NCBI GenBank assembly: GCA_015680685.1
Contig: MNCI01004594.1
Span: 216,177 to 280,176, forward strand
Reading direction: 5' to 3'
Length of the DNA: 64,000 nucleotides
DNA from: Gnetum montanum
Taxonomy: Eukaryota > Streptophyta > Gnetopsida > Gnetales > Gnetaceae
How positions within the stretch are numbered: the first letter of the stretch is position 1; the number at the start of each line of letters is the position of its first letter. Of this stretch, positions 22,488 to 33,560 are shown in pieces. A model generated the notes under the pieces. The model saw only the letters and a program-made list of their open reading frames with translations, was not told the origin of the DNA and did no database searches. The translations under genes and the position numbers were made by a program.

Positions 22488-23000
22488 TGAGGGGAAGTTA
22501 CAACAGCTCCATTATCAATTAGTGTACGTGTTGTGCAATGTACCATTCGTAGAGTGCATGTTGATAACAGTGCGGCAACAAACGTAGTTCCATACTCCGT
22601 CATCGACAAACTAGGCATGACAGATGAGATCATGCCAACAGAAACCACGTGTTTAAAATCTTTCAATGGATCATGTATCACAGTTAAGGACACAATCAAC
22701 TTAGCCTTTGTGGCAGGAGAATAATTCCCCACCAGCGTGGAATTCACTGTCATAGAAGAGATGCCTAGTTTCAACATGATTCTTGGTAGACCTTGGCTAG
22801 CACAACAACGAGCCATTTCCTCATCGATACATCAAGAAATCCGCCTTCCATACGAAGGTGTACAAGTCATTATACATGGAAACAACACTTCCTTTCAAGC
22901 TGACCACAACAAAGACATGTCACAGGTCTTGAGAGAGGAGCCTCTTGAAGCAACACCCACAACAACAAACACAACACCTAGAGCTAAAATGCCCAAATGA
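22488..23000 (+). pseudogene. pro: Aspartic protease of element D, near intact
   Basis: Around 22549-22615 the frame reads VHVDNSAATNVVPYSV, the Tat/Ogre form of the retropepsin site, normally D-N-G-S-A-x-N; here Gly is Ser. Around 22767-22800 it reads FNMILGRPWLA, the family C-terminal signature. One stop (TAA at 22722) separates the halves; the frame ends at TGA 22998. E keeps a related site with DDGAAIN. The Gly-to-Ser change would probably hurt catalysis. Confidence 0.85.
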
Positions 23001-24729
23001 GGGGCAAAAACTGAAAGCCTCCTAGAGCAAACTAGCACGCCTCCTAAACCATGTCCGACTAAGAAACAACCACATAATCAAGACTCCCCTATGGCCAAAG
23101 ACACGTCTGATCTCTGCCACTCTTCACCTTTGTTCATTGTGCATACATCACCTTAGTTTGTATTGTATTAGCTTACGTGTTCTCTCATGGCCCGAAAAGG
23201 CCTTAAACTAAACCATGGCCCGAAAACACCTTAAACTACCACTGTTTCAAATTATCTTCTATTTATTGATGCATTTCAGTTCATGTTTTTTGCAGTTGCT
23301 ATTTAATATTGTTTTCTCTAGTAGCTTTTGTTTACAGGATCATACAGATGCACACGCATGCATCCACACAGAGTAGTCCTGGCATCATGACTTAAAACTT
23401 ATACCACAAAATGTCCTGGCGTCATGACGGTAAACCGACACCATAGAGCTTTGTCCGACATGACACTAAACTGTCACACTCATTCACCAGAGTCCACTAA
23501 GACTATAAACTAGCTTGCCTCTTCATAGTCTGCCACGACTATAAACTACCATTGTACCATCCGCTACAATGATAAACTGGCAACATCCAACGGGTTATGA
23601 TGTAAAAATAACCCACGATAGTCTGCTAAGACTATAAACTAGCTAGATCATTTCTGGCACATTCATCTACTACTGTAATTCATGACATTTTTTCATCAAT
23701 GCCTGCTGCATCATTCATCACACCAGATCTGATAACACTATTGCTGCTCATTCTGTTTGCCTTAAGTTTCACATGGTGCCTCCATTTGCATCAGTCACAT
23801 TCATTCCTGAAGTGTTCGCTAACTCATTCACTTGTGGTTTTCTTGTCTTCTTGGAGTTGTGTTTGCAGGATGACACCCAGTGGTGCTCGTACACAGATAC
23901 ACTTCATCACAGTGACAAGGTGCCACATTGTTTCTAACACATGTAACCAGGTTAATCAATCTGTTCAAAAGCACATTCCCCGTTCCCAATACATTCTTCA
24001 TTTCCCCAACACTCTTACTCCCTTTCCTACCCGGTTATAGTTCCCAAATACACCCCGTACACCTCAAAACTCTATGCACACTGTTACACACTACGACACT
24101 CTCAAGCAATTGCAACACACAATATGGCACATGAACATGAGTGCAAAATTGAAAGAAAGCTCTTGCCAAAAAATAAAGAGAAAAAAAAAACAGAAAAAAA
24201 AGAGACAAAACAAAAAAAAATAAAACACAAAAAAAAGAGAGAAAAAAAAAGCAAAGAAAAAGAAAAGAGCAAAGAGCAAAATGAACCATAAGACCCTTTG
24301 CACTTCCCATAAGCCTTAGGCGGGAAGGCAGTTGTCTTGGAAACAAATACTCATGTCTTAAGAGCTCAAGTAACATCTCATTACACAGCTTTGGCTCTCC
24401 ACCAACAGGTTCTCTTTAACATCAAACAAGGGGCTTGTTCTTCTAGAGAACGCAACCCACCATCACGCGGCCAACAAGTCCTTTTAAATACTAAACAAGA
24501 GTCTTGTTCCGCAAAAGGATGCACATCTCATGTCTTGATTCCAGGTCTGCTAAACAATGGCTATTGACAAGGATCAGCATGACCCGTATATACACCAGAG
24601 CATCCCCTTTACCATGCACAATCCCTTGATCAGTTCCCAATCCCCACAATTTCCATTTCCCTATCCAGCTACAAACTTCATTTCCCCAATCCCATGTACT
24701 ACTGAACACGGTGCGATGACATTTGGCCA
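23001..24729 (+). other. 3' noncoding region of element D, no pol
   Basis: No RT, RNase H or integrase motif on either strand. It holds three groups of short motifs: GGCCTTAAACTA units at about 23195-23245, CTGCYACGACTATAAACTA units at about 23400-23650, and an A-rich purine tract with few C at about 24165-24285. Near 24395-24525 two similar stretches each contain an AACAAGxxxCTTGTT hairpin (AACAAGGGGCTTGTT and AACAAGAGTCTTGTT). Short ORFs here, including the Phe-rich minus-strand ones over the A-rich tract, are not credible genes. Confidence 0.75.
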
Positions 24730-24730
24730 N
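24730..24730. other. Assembly gap (single N) at the 3' LTR junction of element D
   Basis: The first about 100 bases of the 3' LTR, and the polypurine tract before it, are missing at this N when compared with the 5' LTR. Confidence 0.8.
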
Positions 24731-25915
24731 GGTATCTTCAAACGGAGTCAAACTGAGCAAGAAATGGTTCTCTAGGACCCACAAAAGACCATGACATCTG
24801 TTATCAAACCTGACAACTTCAGAGCTTGAAATACTTAGTTTACACTAAGTATGTATTCTTAGCGTATATGCCCGATGCTCACAGCGTATACGCCCAACGT
24901 ATATGCCCCAGATTGCATCCACAGTGTATACGCCCAACGTATACGCTCAGCATACATGCTCAATGTATTCGCCCAGCGTAGACGCCTGACATGTACGCTC
25001 AGCAGGTACAACTGATGAATACGCCCGACATGCAATCCCCAAAGATGGAAACAACACTGCGAAACAAGATTTGGTACAAGGCAACAACTCACATGAGCAG
25101 AGCAACCATTAGCGTATACGCTTGACAGACACAACGTATATGCCAGAACATCTAGCGTATATGCCCTCCATGCTAGGCGTATACGCCCAGAGTCTACACC
25201 CGCCTGATATAGCGTATACACCCAGCAGATGTAATATGTTGTACACTTGTAAATTTTATTCTTTCACATCCAGTCAATGCACCACATGTCACCCAACCTA
25301 TATCTAACGTCAAAACCTATATAAATCCCCAATTTTTCACTAGGGGGAGGGAGGGGAAATTTTGAGCAAACCAGAGAGAAAAACAGAGACGCTAAGAACT
25401 AGAACAGAAACCCTGTATGCTGGACCTTACCCTGCACGTTGAACATATAGCCTCTACATTGTGCTTGTAGTCTGAACCAGCACAAAGTCATCCCTACATC
25501 CACCAGGGCTATTCATCTACCTTGTGTCAGAGCCACAACTGCGTTAGACCGGTGCATTGTAACTCTCATTTTGTAATAATATTGCTACATTTTCTGCCTA
25601 AAATCTGTTACAGTTTTTCATTAATTCATACATGTTTACTATTTACACCCTCGTACATTTACGCTATGTTTCCATTAGTTACGTTGTTTATTTTCGTTAT
25701 ACATCTGTTACGCCATTTACATATAACCCAACATATAGCACCTCGGTGTACGTTCGGGAAAATCCTTGCTTAATCCACGTGTGGACCACTCAATGTACTC
25801 TGCCTTCATTAATTCCAGCTTGCCCTCAAGCAAAGGTAGGATCTTCTGTGCGTGTCCGAACATCTCCCGGTCTCTGTTTCCTTCCAGCCAGAGACCGATG
25901 ATTTCGGAAGGTACA
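24731..25915 (+). repeat. 3' LTR of element D, 5' end missing
   Basis: Collinear with about 17910-19142. U3 array at 24858-25225, TATATAAAT at 25318-25326, end GGTACA at 25915 followed by target duplication AAATT. Confidence 0.9.
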
Positions 25916-25920
25916 AAATT

Positions 25921-27880
25921 GATTATTTTATTCTATTTTATTAATTAATTTTTATTATAAGTGACACTGGATCTTGTTGCAAAGGTTTAACTTCTATAAT
26001 TTGGTGTTTAAATGTTGATTTCTTAGTTAAACCTTTATGGGAGTTAGAAAAATGATGAAAATGTTTCTATCAGAAATGGCATATTTGTGGCCCCCATGAC
26101 TAAAAGCTTACCTCCAGGAGGTCAAAGAATAGAGTAATTTGGATAAACCATTAGAAATTTATGGGCTCTAGAAGGTTCTAGGCTCTAAAAATTTGAAAAT
26201 CTCCCTTGGTGTTTATGAGAAAATGTGAAAATTTCTAAGGGAGATCATGCATATTTATAGTATTTTTATGTTGCATCGATGGGGCTATATATACAAGGCC
26301 TTGTATACGCATGGGCCTTGTACATGGGGCCTCATTTATAGGGTCCATAAAAAAATTTTCAAACTTAAATATTTCAAAAAACACAGGGAATTTTTGAATG
26401 AATTTGAGGTACATGAAGTCCTAGAAAAGCCAAGAATATGATGAAATCTTTGAAGAGGGTCTTTGAAAGCTCAAAAATTCAAAATTTGATGGAGAATATG
26501 TGAATTAAAGAAAATATGTAAAGGATCACATGATTAGATGTAAAAGATGGATGTACAAAAGATTTTTATTGCAAGAATGCCTAAGGATAAGGTGCTTAAT
26601 GAACCCAACCAAGAGATATGCAAGTGGGTCCTTCCCATAGTAAGCACATGCCTTTTTTGCCCTTGCATAACTTCAACCTAAGGAGTACATGGGTCCCATA
26701 TGCAATTAATGGTTGATGGAAGTTAAGGACGAAAACCTAGAAGATTCTACCAAAGAATTCAAGTACGTCAATCAAAGACATTAAACAAGAACATGGACAC
26801 CAGATGTGAGGTGAGTTACAAGTAGCATGGACAGATGTTGGAGAAGGTGGAATGGAATTCCAAATTAATGTCATAAGAATCCATTGTGGATTTTTGTTTA
26901 AATAGCTTGAGAAGATCCATCCTTATTCCAAACCAAAACCAACCACTTTTAGTGACTTTGCATTACCACTCCAAGACCAATCCATCCCATCAAGACACAA
27001 GAGTGCTCCCATAGAATAACTACTATTCCTTAAAAGAAGAAAAGAGAAGCAAGAAGTGAGAGAGGGCCTTAGTTAGATGGGACCTTTAAGCATGGGTAAC
27101 ATGTCTTTCTAGTCCCATAACCAATGCTTGTAGCATGTTTATTTGTCTAAAGGTTGTGCTTTGAACTCTGATTTTTTTTCTTATTTTGTTATTTTTCCTT
27201 CTATTTTTTGAATCTTTGAATGGGAACCATACCATGCAAATACCTATTTAACTTTCTATTATTGGTTAACATGGAACGATAAGAAGCATATTAGAACACT
27301 CATGCACCCAAGTACGTAGAAGAGTATAAAGAGTATTAAGTTCCCTTGAAGTCACACCCTATGCAAACCTTTGAATCCTTCACAATTCTAGAACCTACCA
27401 AGGTCATAAATTTATTAAAAGTTCATTTAATAAAAGGGACCTCATACTTCCAAAACAAGAAAACCCATAGAGTTTGTGGATGGATGGATGTCATGGATCA
27501 CTGCTTGTTCTATGAAAAAGAAACCATGTCTTAGCCATCAGTATAAAAATTAAAACATAGAAACCAAACATTAGCAAACAAAACCTTAAGAACAAACCAC
27601 CATTAGTAATAGCTACAACACCATTATGTCCCATTGGCACAAAGCATTTTTATTAACAAAAAATTATAAAATCACACTAAAATAAAGTAAAAGATATAAG
27701 TGTAAAATACTCAAAAAAGATTTAAATGTATTAACGATGGTGTAAAATAGAAATGGTGTAAACTAGGAAAAATTTTCAAAAATCAAAAAGGTGTAAAATA
27801 AATATTTTACAAAGAAAAAAATGTGTAAAAAAAAATAGAAAAATTAAGGAGCCATGTATATGATTAACATAGATGGCCAT
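25921..27880 (-). other. Element B 3' noncoding region
   Basis: On the minus strand this follows B's integrase. It matches C's 3' noncoding region around 27060-27180 (TAACATGTCT..., CCAATGCTTGTAGC) and F's around 54690-54800. It contains the motif AGTCATGGGGG at 26099-26089. No ORF is conserved; the small plus-strand ones (26247, 27346) are chance. It is split from the extra reading frame by D. Confidence 0.65.
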
Positions 27881-28171
27881 CTCCCCCATGATTGAGTTGA
27901 AAGGAGGAGATCCAAAGAATTAAGTATGGTTGCCCATTTGTTGAGATATTTGTTGCACTAGCTTGCTTGGGCTCATGGAAAGGCTTTATCTATTGGATGT
28001 TGACCAACTGCTTCTTGTGTGGGATTTTAGGTTTGTATATGATCATGGCCCTAGAAGGAAAGGCTTTATCAATTATATAAGTCCCCTTCCACAATCTTTA
28101 GAATTTAATTCATTGAGATATGTGTGTGGAATTTCACTAGATAACCTTATCTCCTAGTTAAAATTTCTCTT
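27881..28171 (-). pseudogene. pol: Element B integrase, C-terminal remnant
   Basis: The end of B's integrase, cut from the rest by E. The minus strand near 27905-27878 reads CTCAATCATGGGGGAGATGG, matching the integrase end of C (13442-13460). The region just upstream corresponds to the GPY/F-side of C's integrase but carries many changes. It rejoins the piece starting at 46294 if E and one TCAGT copy are removed. Confidence 0.65.
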
Positions 28172-28176
28172 TCAGT

Positions 28177-29801
28177 TGTAGCAATCGAAAATGCTGGCGG
28201 CCAGAAAATGCCAAGCGATCATTGGCTGGTGACAACCTTAACCCTATTTCTATGGGAGGGTTATGCTGGATGGGATGGAAACAGGATGCCCTGAATGGTT
28301 TGGTCGATCAGACAGGGACTTAGTTGGTGTCTATATAACCTTTTGCAATGTGTGATTTGAAAATGAAACTGATATTGCGAAGTAATGATTGAACGTAAAA
28401 GAAGCAGAAAATAGTGTAAAATGAAATAATAAGTTGGAGACAAAGTAAAATTTAGTTAGAAAAATGCACCGCTTTGAAGCTACAACTTTGCTATGTCAAG
28501 ATGGATACCATCAGTTGCATAGTGCTAGGAAGTGTAGAGATCCCGAGGCTAACCAAGACATGTAGAGCGAGACGGCTGTGTTCTTGAATGCAGACTCAGG
28601 TGTTAAGAATGCGAAGTGCTACCAAGGTGGTAGGAAAGAGTAGAATAGAATGCCAACTAAGAATGCTAACTATTTACGATGTTGAAACAAGAAGCTTACA
28701 ATGCTCGAGGTTACAGTGCTATCTTGCTTGCTTGTTAGCCAACAACATCATTAGCCAACTAGACTGCTTAGAAAATTGAAACTAAAAGTGCAAAAAGGGA
28801 GCCCGAGTGCTAGAAGCTAGAAAGCTAGAGAGGCTAGAGAGAGAGGAAAAAAGTTGGAAGAAAAGCCCTTTTAGTGTTGCTCATTCATTTATAGGACCAA
28901 GGGCACATGAAAGATACGGTTTGGACACCACATGCCTTGGGCCTATGCTAACTTGTCTATGTTGCACGTGCTTGCATGACTATTGGGCAAGCCTACCATG
29001 TTGTAATTACAAACCTAACATGTCGTAATTACATTGTTAGAGAAACGGTGTAATTAGGTGAGATGCATTAATGTCACGTAACTGCTCACTACATCTTACT
29101 ATGCTTTGTATCGTAGCACTTGGTGTAGCGTAGCATCTTGTCACATTATGCTACGCTACACAACGTAGTGTAGCATAACTATCAGTTTGAAGCAAAAAAT
29201 TTGTGTTGTGTCTCACTACATGTGTTGGGAACCTTTGCAGTATTGTGACTGCTAGTTGCAGATTTGCTACACCATGCTACGCTACATAGCATATCATAGC
29301 GTAGTAGTTGTCCTTAGCCGCAAAAACATTGTCAATATGAAAAATTTTTCTTTTGCACTATGAATTTTGTGAACCTACTGTTCCTGCCCTTATAGATGCC
29401 TTCTATCAACTTCCGTAGAATTGCTACGCCTCGCTGCGCCATGTAGCTTAGCGTGGCGTAGTAGCAATCATGACCTGATTTTGGCCAAGTTCGCTACTTT
29501 CTAATGGAAGGAGACATTGCTGAAGGACTTGAAGGTGGGCAAGGGGGCTGACTGTCCAACCTTTTGCTATACTATTCTATGTCGTGTAGCATAGCATAGC
29601 GTAGCACTATGCTTCTACAAATGTCTTTTAAATTTTTCTATGCTACACGACATAGCGTAGCAAGACTTCTTGACTTAGAAAACTTGCAGAAGTGGATAGT
29701 CTAAAAATCAAAGCATCCATCTCCTGAAGAACTACTATAATGTTGTGCAAATTGCAAAGGCTTGGTGAAGTAGGCATGCCTTCAAATTTTGGGGTGTTTC
29801 A
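28177..29801 (-). repeat. 3' LTR of element E
   Basis: 1,625 bp. On the sense strand it begins TGAAACACC and ends GCTACA; collinear with 44681-46288. U3 (about 29100-29660) is filled with GCTACGTAGC-type palindromic words such as GTAGCGTAGC and TGCTACGCTAC. The sense-strand TATA box CTATAAATG is at about 28896-28886. The next bases inward, 29802-29815, are TTGGCCCCTCTTTG, the complement of a polypurine tract AAAGAGGGG. Confidence 0.93.
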
Positions 29802-31260
29802 TTGGCCCCTCTTTGTTGATGTCTGGAGGATGGGCTTGAGAGATGTTGAGAAAGAAAGAAAACACCATGGAAGACAAAATGCTAACATTGCCTCTTGATG
29901 AGCGTCAAGACATCTCTTAGTTATGCTTGAGAGTGTTGCATTGGTTTCCAAGCAAAGGGCAAAGATGAGGTTTAGCAAAGTCCCTCATCGGAGTGCTCAT
30001 GAGGAACTTGTTCATGTTTTCATCTTTACTCTAACCTTCGACCTTGTGTAGGATAGGTGTTTCCTTCGCAGGATGAGTTGCGTTACATCTGTGAAGGGTT
30101 TTGACCTACCTACAAATGCTTCCTATGAAGCAAGCTATGTTACGCATGTCATAGAATTTGCACTCTGAAGTAGTCAAGCTAGTCGAGGCACTCACTTCGC
30201 AACACCGTAGCATTTGCTGTTGTAGCAAGATGTACCCTAGGCCGCACCTTGTAATCACAATGAAGAATGAGATGTGAAGTGAGGGCAGGAATGTTACTTG
30301 CTACAGATGTTGTTGAAGCTCTTGGATACTCATGCTGGTGCATGATATCCAAAGTAAGAAGGCCAACAACAGCCTTGGCAGCATCGTTGCGATGGAGCTA
30401 GCATTGATGGTGCCAGGAGTTGCTGTGAGTGCGGATGCTCTAGAATCCCTTCCAAAGGCATGCATTCTTAGTTTAGCTATGAGATCAGCTACCACATAGC
30501 TAAAAATCTTTTGAGCCGAGGTGTTGGCAGGGGGCTAGAGGATGATAATATTGTGGCTCGGCCACAATACTGTTGGAACTCCAGTGGCGGGCATTGGCCG
30601 GGGAACTACCATTAGGGCGGTGGGCTGTGGCGGCGGTAGGTCCAAAGGGCTAGTGTGATGTCATACGACATCTTCAAAGTAGCACAATGCCAAGGGTGGC
30701 AATGTCACATGTGTTCTAGATCGTGTTCCCATTGTGTCATGAACTGCATTTTGGAGCTGCAATGTCCCACCCCCCACGTCGGCATTGTGCATGCTCGTTT
30801 GATGTCTACTTGGTGTAGATGCATGCTAGGGATGTGACGTGAACCCATTTTAAGGTCTTGGTGGACTGTGTGCTGGTTTAGAGTCCTAGTGAACTACTGT
30901 GCTGGTTTAAGGTCCCAGCAGATCGGACATGCCAATTTAATATCAAGGCAGACGTGCCATGCCAATTTATAGTCATAGCGGACTAGCTGTGCCAATTTTA
31001 CATCATAGTAGACACTACTCATTGTTGCTAGTTTAACGTTGTTGTGGACACTGCTTGATGGTGCTAGTTTAGCATCATTGCAGATGCTGCTTAGTGTCAT
31101 TCCCAGTTTATCATTGTAGCATATGGTGTTCGATGCCTCTAGTTTAACGTCATTGCAGACGCTGCTCGATGTCACTGGTTTAACGTCATTGCAGACATTT
31201 CTTAGTGTCATTGCTAGTTTATCATTGTAGCGGACAGTGCTCATTGTCTTCATGCTTTAG
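29802..31260 (-). other. 3' noncoding region of element E with tandem motif array
   Basis: Between the integrase end and the polypurine tract. At 30880-31260 there are about nine units of 35-45 bases, each with TGCTAGTTTAACGTCATTGC-type sequence (sense strand GACGTTAAACTAGC). The frame over it (31253-30894) only reflects the repeat. The rest (29816-30880) has no convincing ORF. Variable tandem repeats at this place are known in Tat/Ogre elements and can seed satellite DNA. Confidence 0.75.
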
Positions 31261-32330
31261 ATGTAGTACAGCTTGAGGTACAAGTGATTCACTAAGTTGG
31301 CAAACTTGTTGTTGTCCATGTCCGCTAGCTTGAAGGTTCCATTCCTGAAGGCTTTAGTCACCATATAAGGACCTTCTTAGTTGGTTGAGAATTTACTCAC
31401 ATGCTCATGGATGGCCTTGAGGATGAGGTCTCCCTTCTATACTGGTCGTTGATGCGGGTTTGCATGGTGCTTTTGTTGTTGCTTGCTTTGGTAGTGCTCT
31501 ATGCATCCTAGCGTCTATGTGTGCTCCTCTTCTATTGAGTTGAGGTCGATGATCCGTGACTCTTTGTTTTGGGCTTCGTTCATGACATCTGAGAGGATCA
31601 TTCAGAGTGATGGTACCTACAACTCAAGAGGCAACACAACTTCAGATCCATAAACAAGGTTGTAAGGAGTCTTACTTGTCGCAGTTCTGCATGTCGTTTT
31701 GTAGGCCCGTAAAATGTAGAGGATTTGCTTGTGCCACTGCCTCTTGTTGTTGCCAAGAATTCACCTCAATAAGTTGATGATGGACTTATTTGTAGCCTTT
31801 GCCTACCCGTGTTCCTACCAATAGTACAAGGAAGTGAATGATTGCTTGATGCCTAGGTTGCTACAAAAGGTTCGGGTTTCTGTACTACTGAATTTTGGAC
31901 CATTGTCAGTCACAATAGTCATTGGAAGCCCAAACCTTATCATGATGTTGTCTAGGATGAAATGGCAAATTTGTTGAGACATCATTTTTCTCATGGGAAT
32001 GGCTTCCACCCACTTAGTAAAATACTTAGTGGTGGTGATAATGAAGCTATGCCCTGCAAAGGACTTAGGCATGATAGGTCCTATGAGGTCTAGTCCCCGT
32101 CATTGGAAAGAACAGGTGATTTGCATTGGGTGCAGGTCCATAGGTGAGACGTGTATGAGATTTTTGTATCTCTGGCATGTGTCACATGTCTTGAATTTTG
32201 ACAAGTAGTCGTGCTCCATGTGAGGCCAATAGTACCCTAGGCATTTGATTTTCGTAGCCATATCCCTAGGTGCTATGTGTCCACTACACAGTCCCTCATG
32301 CACTTCATTAACTACCTTCTACGCCTACTC
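31261..32330 (-). pseudogene. pol: Integrase of element E, degenerate
   Basis: HHCC zinc part near 32303-32150 (MHEGLCSGH, then CDTCQRY). Catalytic core: RGLDLIGP near 32100 with Asp kept, IVTDNGPKF near 31895 with Asp kept, and AKATNKSI near 31802, where the third catalytic residue, Glu, is Lys (codon at 31799-31797, one G-to-A change). The C-terminal EGPYMVTKAF near 31380 is a GPY/F module. Stops occur at several sites. No chromodomain is visible. Confidence 0.9.
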
Positions 32331-32372
32331 CCCACCCACACATGCTAGCAATGTTTCATCATAAGAGCATCA

Positions 32373-33030
32373 TCACAGGGCGTCATTCCCCATGAGCGTA
32401 TATTTCTGGGCATGCTTGCAGATCGCATCTCTCTGAGTAGATGTCAGTCCACTTGGGGGCTCGTCGTATTGTAGGTAGGCTTTAATGTTAGCATACCACT
32501 CCTGGACATCTGCAGCACTGATGGAGGCAACGTGTCCCATCTGAGTGATAGGCTCAATACATTCAACTATCGACGTTGGTAGACTTGTGAACGAGTGTGG
32601 TGGAATGTTTAATGCAAGGGTGGCTAAGGAATTTGCCATGGCGTTCTCGTTGCGTGGCACGTGTTGCACATCTGTGGTTGCAAATTTCTTGAGCATGCTT
32701 TTTGCTAGGTCACAATAGGGTTGCAGGTATGTAGCTTTGCAAGCATAGACTTCAGTGATTTGATTCACTACTAGTCATGAATCACCGTGGATTTCCAAGT
32801 GTTTTATATGTAGTGTTTGGGTAGCTAAGAGGCCTCTGAGTAGCCCCTCATACTCTACCACATTGTTGGTGTAGGGGAACACAAAAAAATAAGCAAATAG
32901 GTGCATTTGCCCTGAGAGAAACGTAATGACAACACTTGCACTACCTGCTCACAAGGTTGAAGCACCATCAAAGTGTAGAGTAGCTTCTAGGTGCGATGGA
33001 ACAATGTTGATTGTGCCAACATGTTCGTCT
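32373..33030 (-). pseudogene. pol: Second, archaeal-type RNase H of element E
   Basis: After the ordinary RNase H a further RNase H-like unit is read: ATLHFDGAST near 32985, NNVVEYEGLLRGLLA near 32860, LEIHGDS near 32790 and RNENAMANSLATLAL near 32650. Asp, Glu, Asp and the late acidic position of an RNase H fold are in order. This extra domain (aRNH) is known from Tat-clade plant retrotransposons. One stop lies after HGDS. It makes the Tat placement firm. Confidence 0.82.
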
Positions 33031-33560
33031 GGGAATTCAGGATCTATGGTTGCGTGGTCATCGACAAGTGAGGCTGTGAGTTGCATTGCTATGGCTTGAC
33101 CCTTAGTTGATGACTAGCTTACATAGTGTAGGTCGAACTCCACGGCTTTTTCTTTCCATCGAGCTATCTTGCTACTTTCATACAGGCTGTTAGTGATAGC
33201 CCAGAGTATGTTGCTTTTGCAAATGATGTTGACTACACTGCGAAATATATAGTGCCTCCACTTTTTTAGTGAAAATAATAAGGTAAGGAAATTCCTCTCC
33301 ACTTCATTGTATTTTTCCTCATGCACTATTAGTGCATGCCTCAAGTAATACACTAGTATCTCAGATCCTTCGTCTCATTTCCAACATAGCAGTGCTACGA
33401 TAGATGTGTCAGAGGTGGCAAGGTAGATGAAGAAAGGCTTATCCCTTTGTGGTGGATGCACAGTTGGGAGGTGTGAAAGCTCTTTCTTCAAGTCGTCAAA
33501 GGCTTGTTGACATTGGGTTTTCCACTCGAAGTTGACCCCTTTCTTTAGAAGATGTTGCAT
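33031..33560 (-). pseudogene. pol: Ordinary RNase H / connection of element E, degenerate
   Basis: The frame near 33560-33375 includes GVNFEWKTQCQQAFDDLKK, the usual segment linking RT to RNase H, and FIYLATSDTSIVALL where the catalytic Asp-containing start would be. YNEVERNFLTLLFSLKKWRHY near 33310-33245 is the conserved middle. Key acidic residues are poorly preserved, consistent with the ordinary RNase H being degenerate where a second copy is present in Tat elements. Confidence 0.75.

Larger units (their letters stand above)
17809..25915 (+). mobile_element. Element D: non-autonomous gag-protease LTR retrotransposon, Tat/Ogre-like
   Basis: A plus-strand element nested in B, bounded by a perfect 5-bp target duplication AAATT (17804-17808 and 25916-25920). 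It has a 1,334-bp 5' LTR (17809-19142), primer site, gag, protease and 1.7 kb of noncoding sequence before the 3' LTR. No RT, RNase H or integrase is present on either strand. Its gag, linker and protease align with those of E, and both share LTR start TGAAACACC, LTR end TACA and primer-site type. This is the TR-GAG type of plant non-autonomous Gypsy element, with protease retained. Confidence 0.92.

Noticed and set aside
24035-24376. Phe/Leu-rich membrane-like protein on the minus strand
   Set aside because: It is the reverse reading of an A-rich purine tract; no support elsewhere.
27346-27534. A small host gene
   Set aside because: No neighbours, no conservation in C or F, and it lies inside B's 3' noncoding region.
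30894-31253. A 119-residue repetitive protein after integrase of E
   Set aside because: Produced by the TAAACTAGC motif array; unit length changes break any steady peptide repeat.
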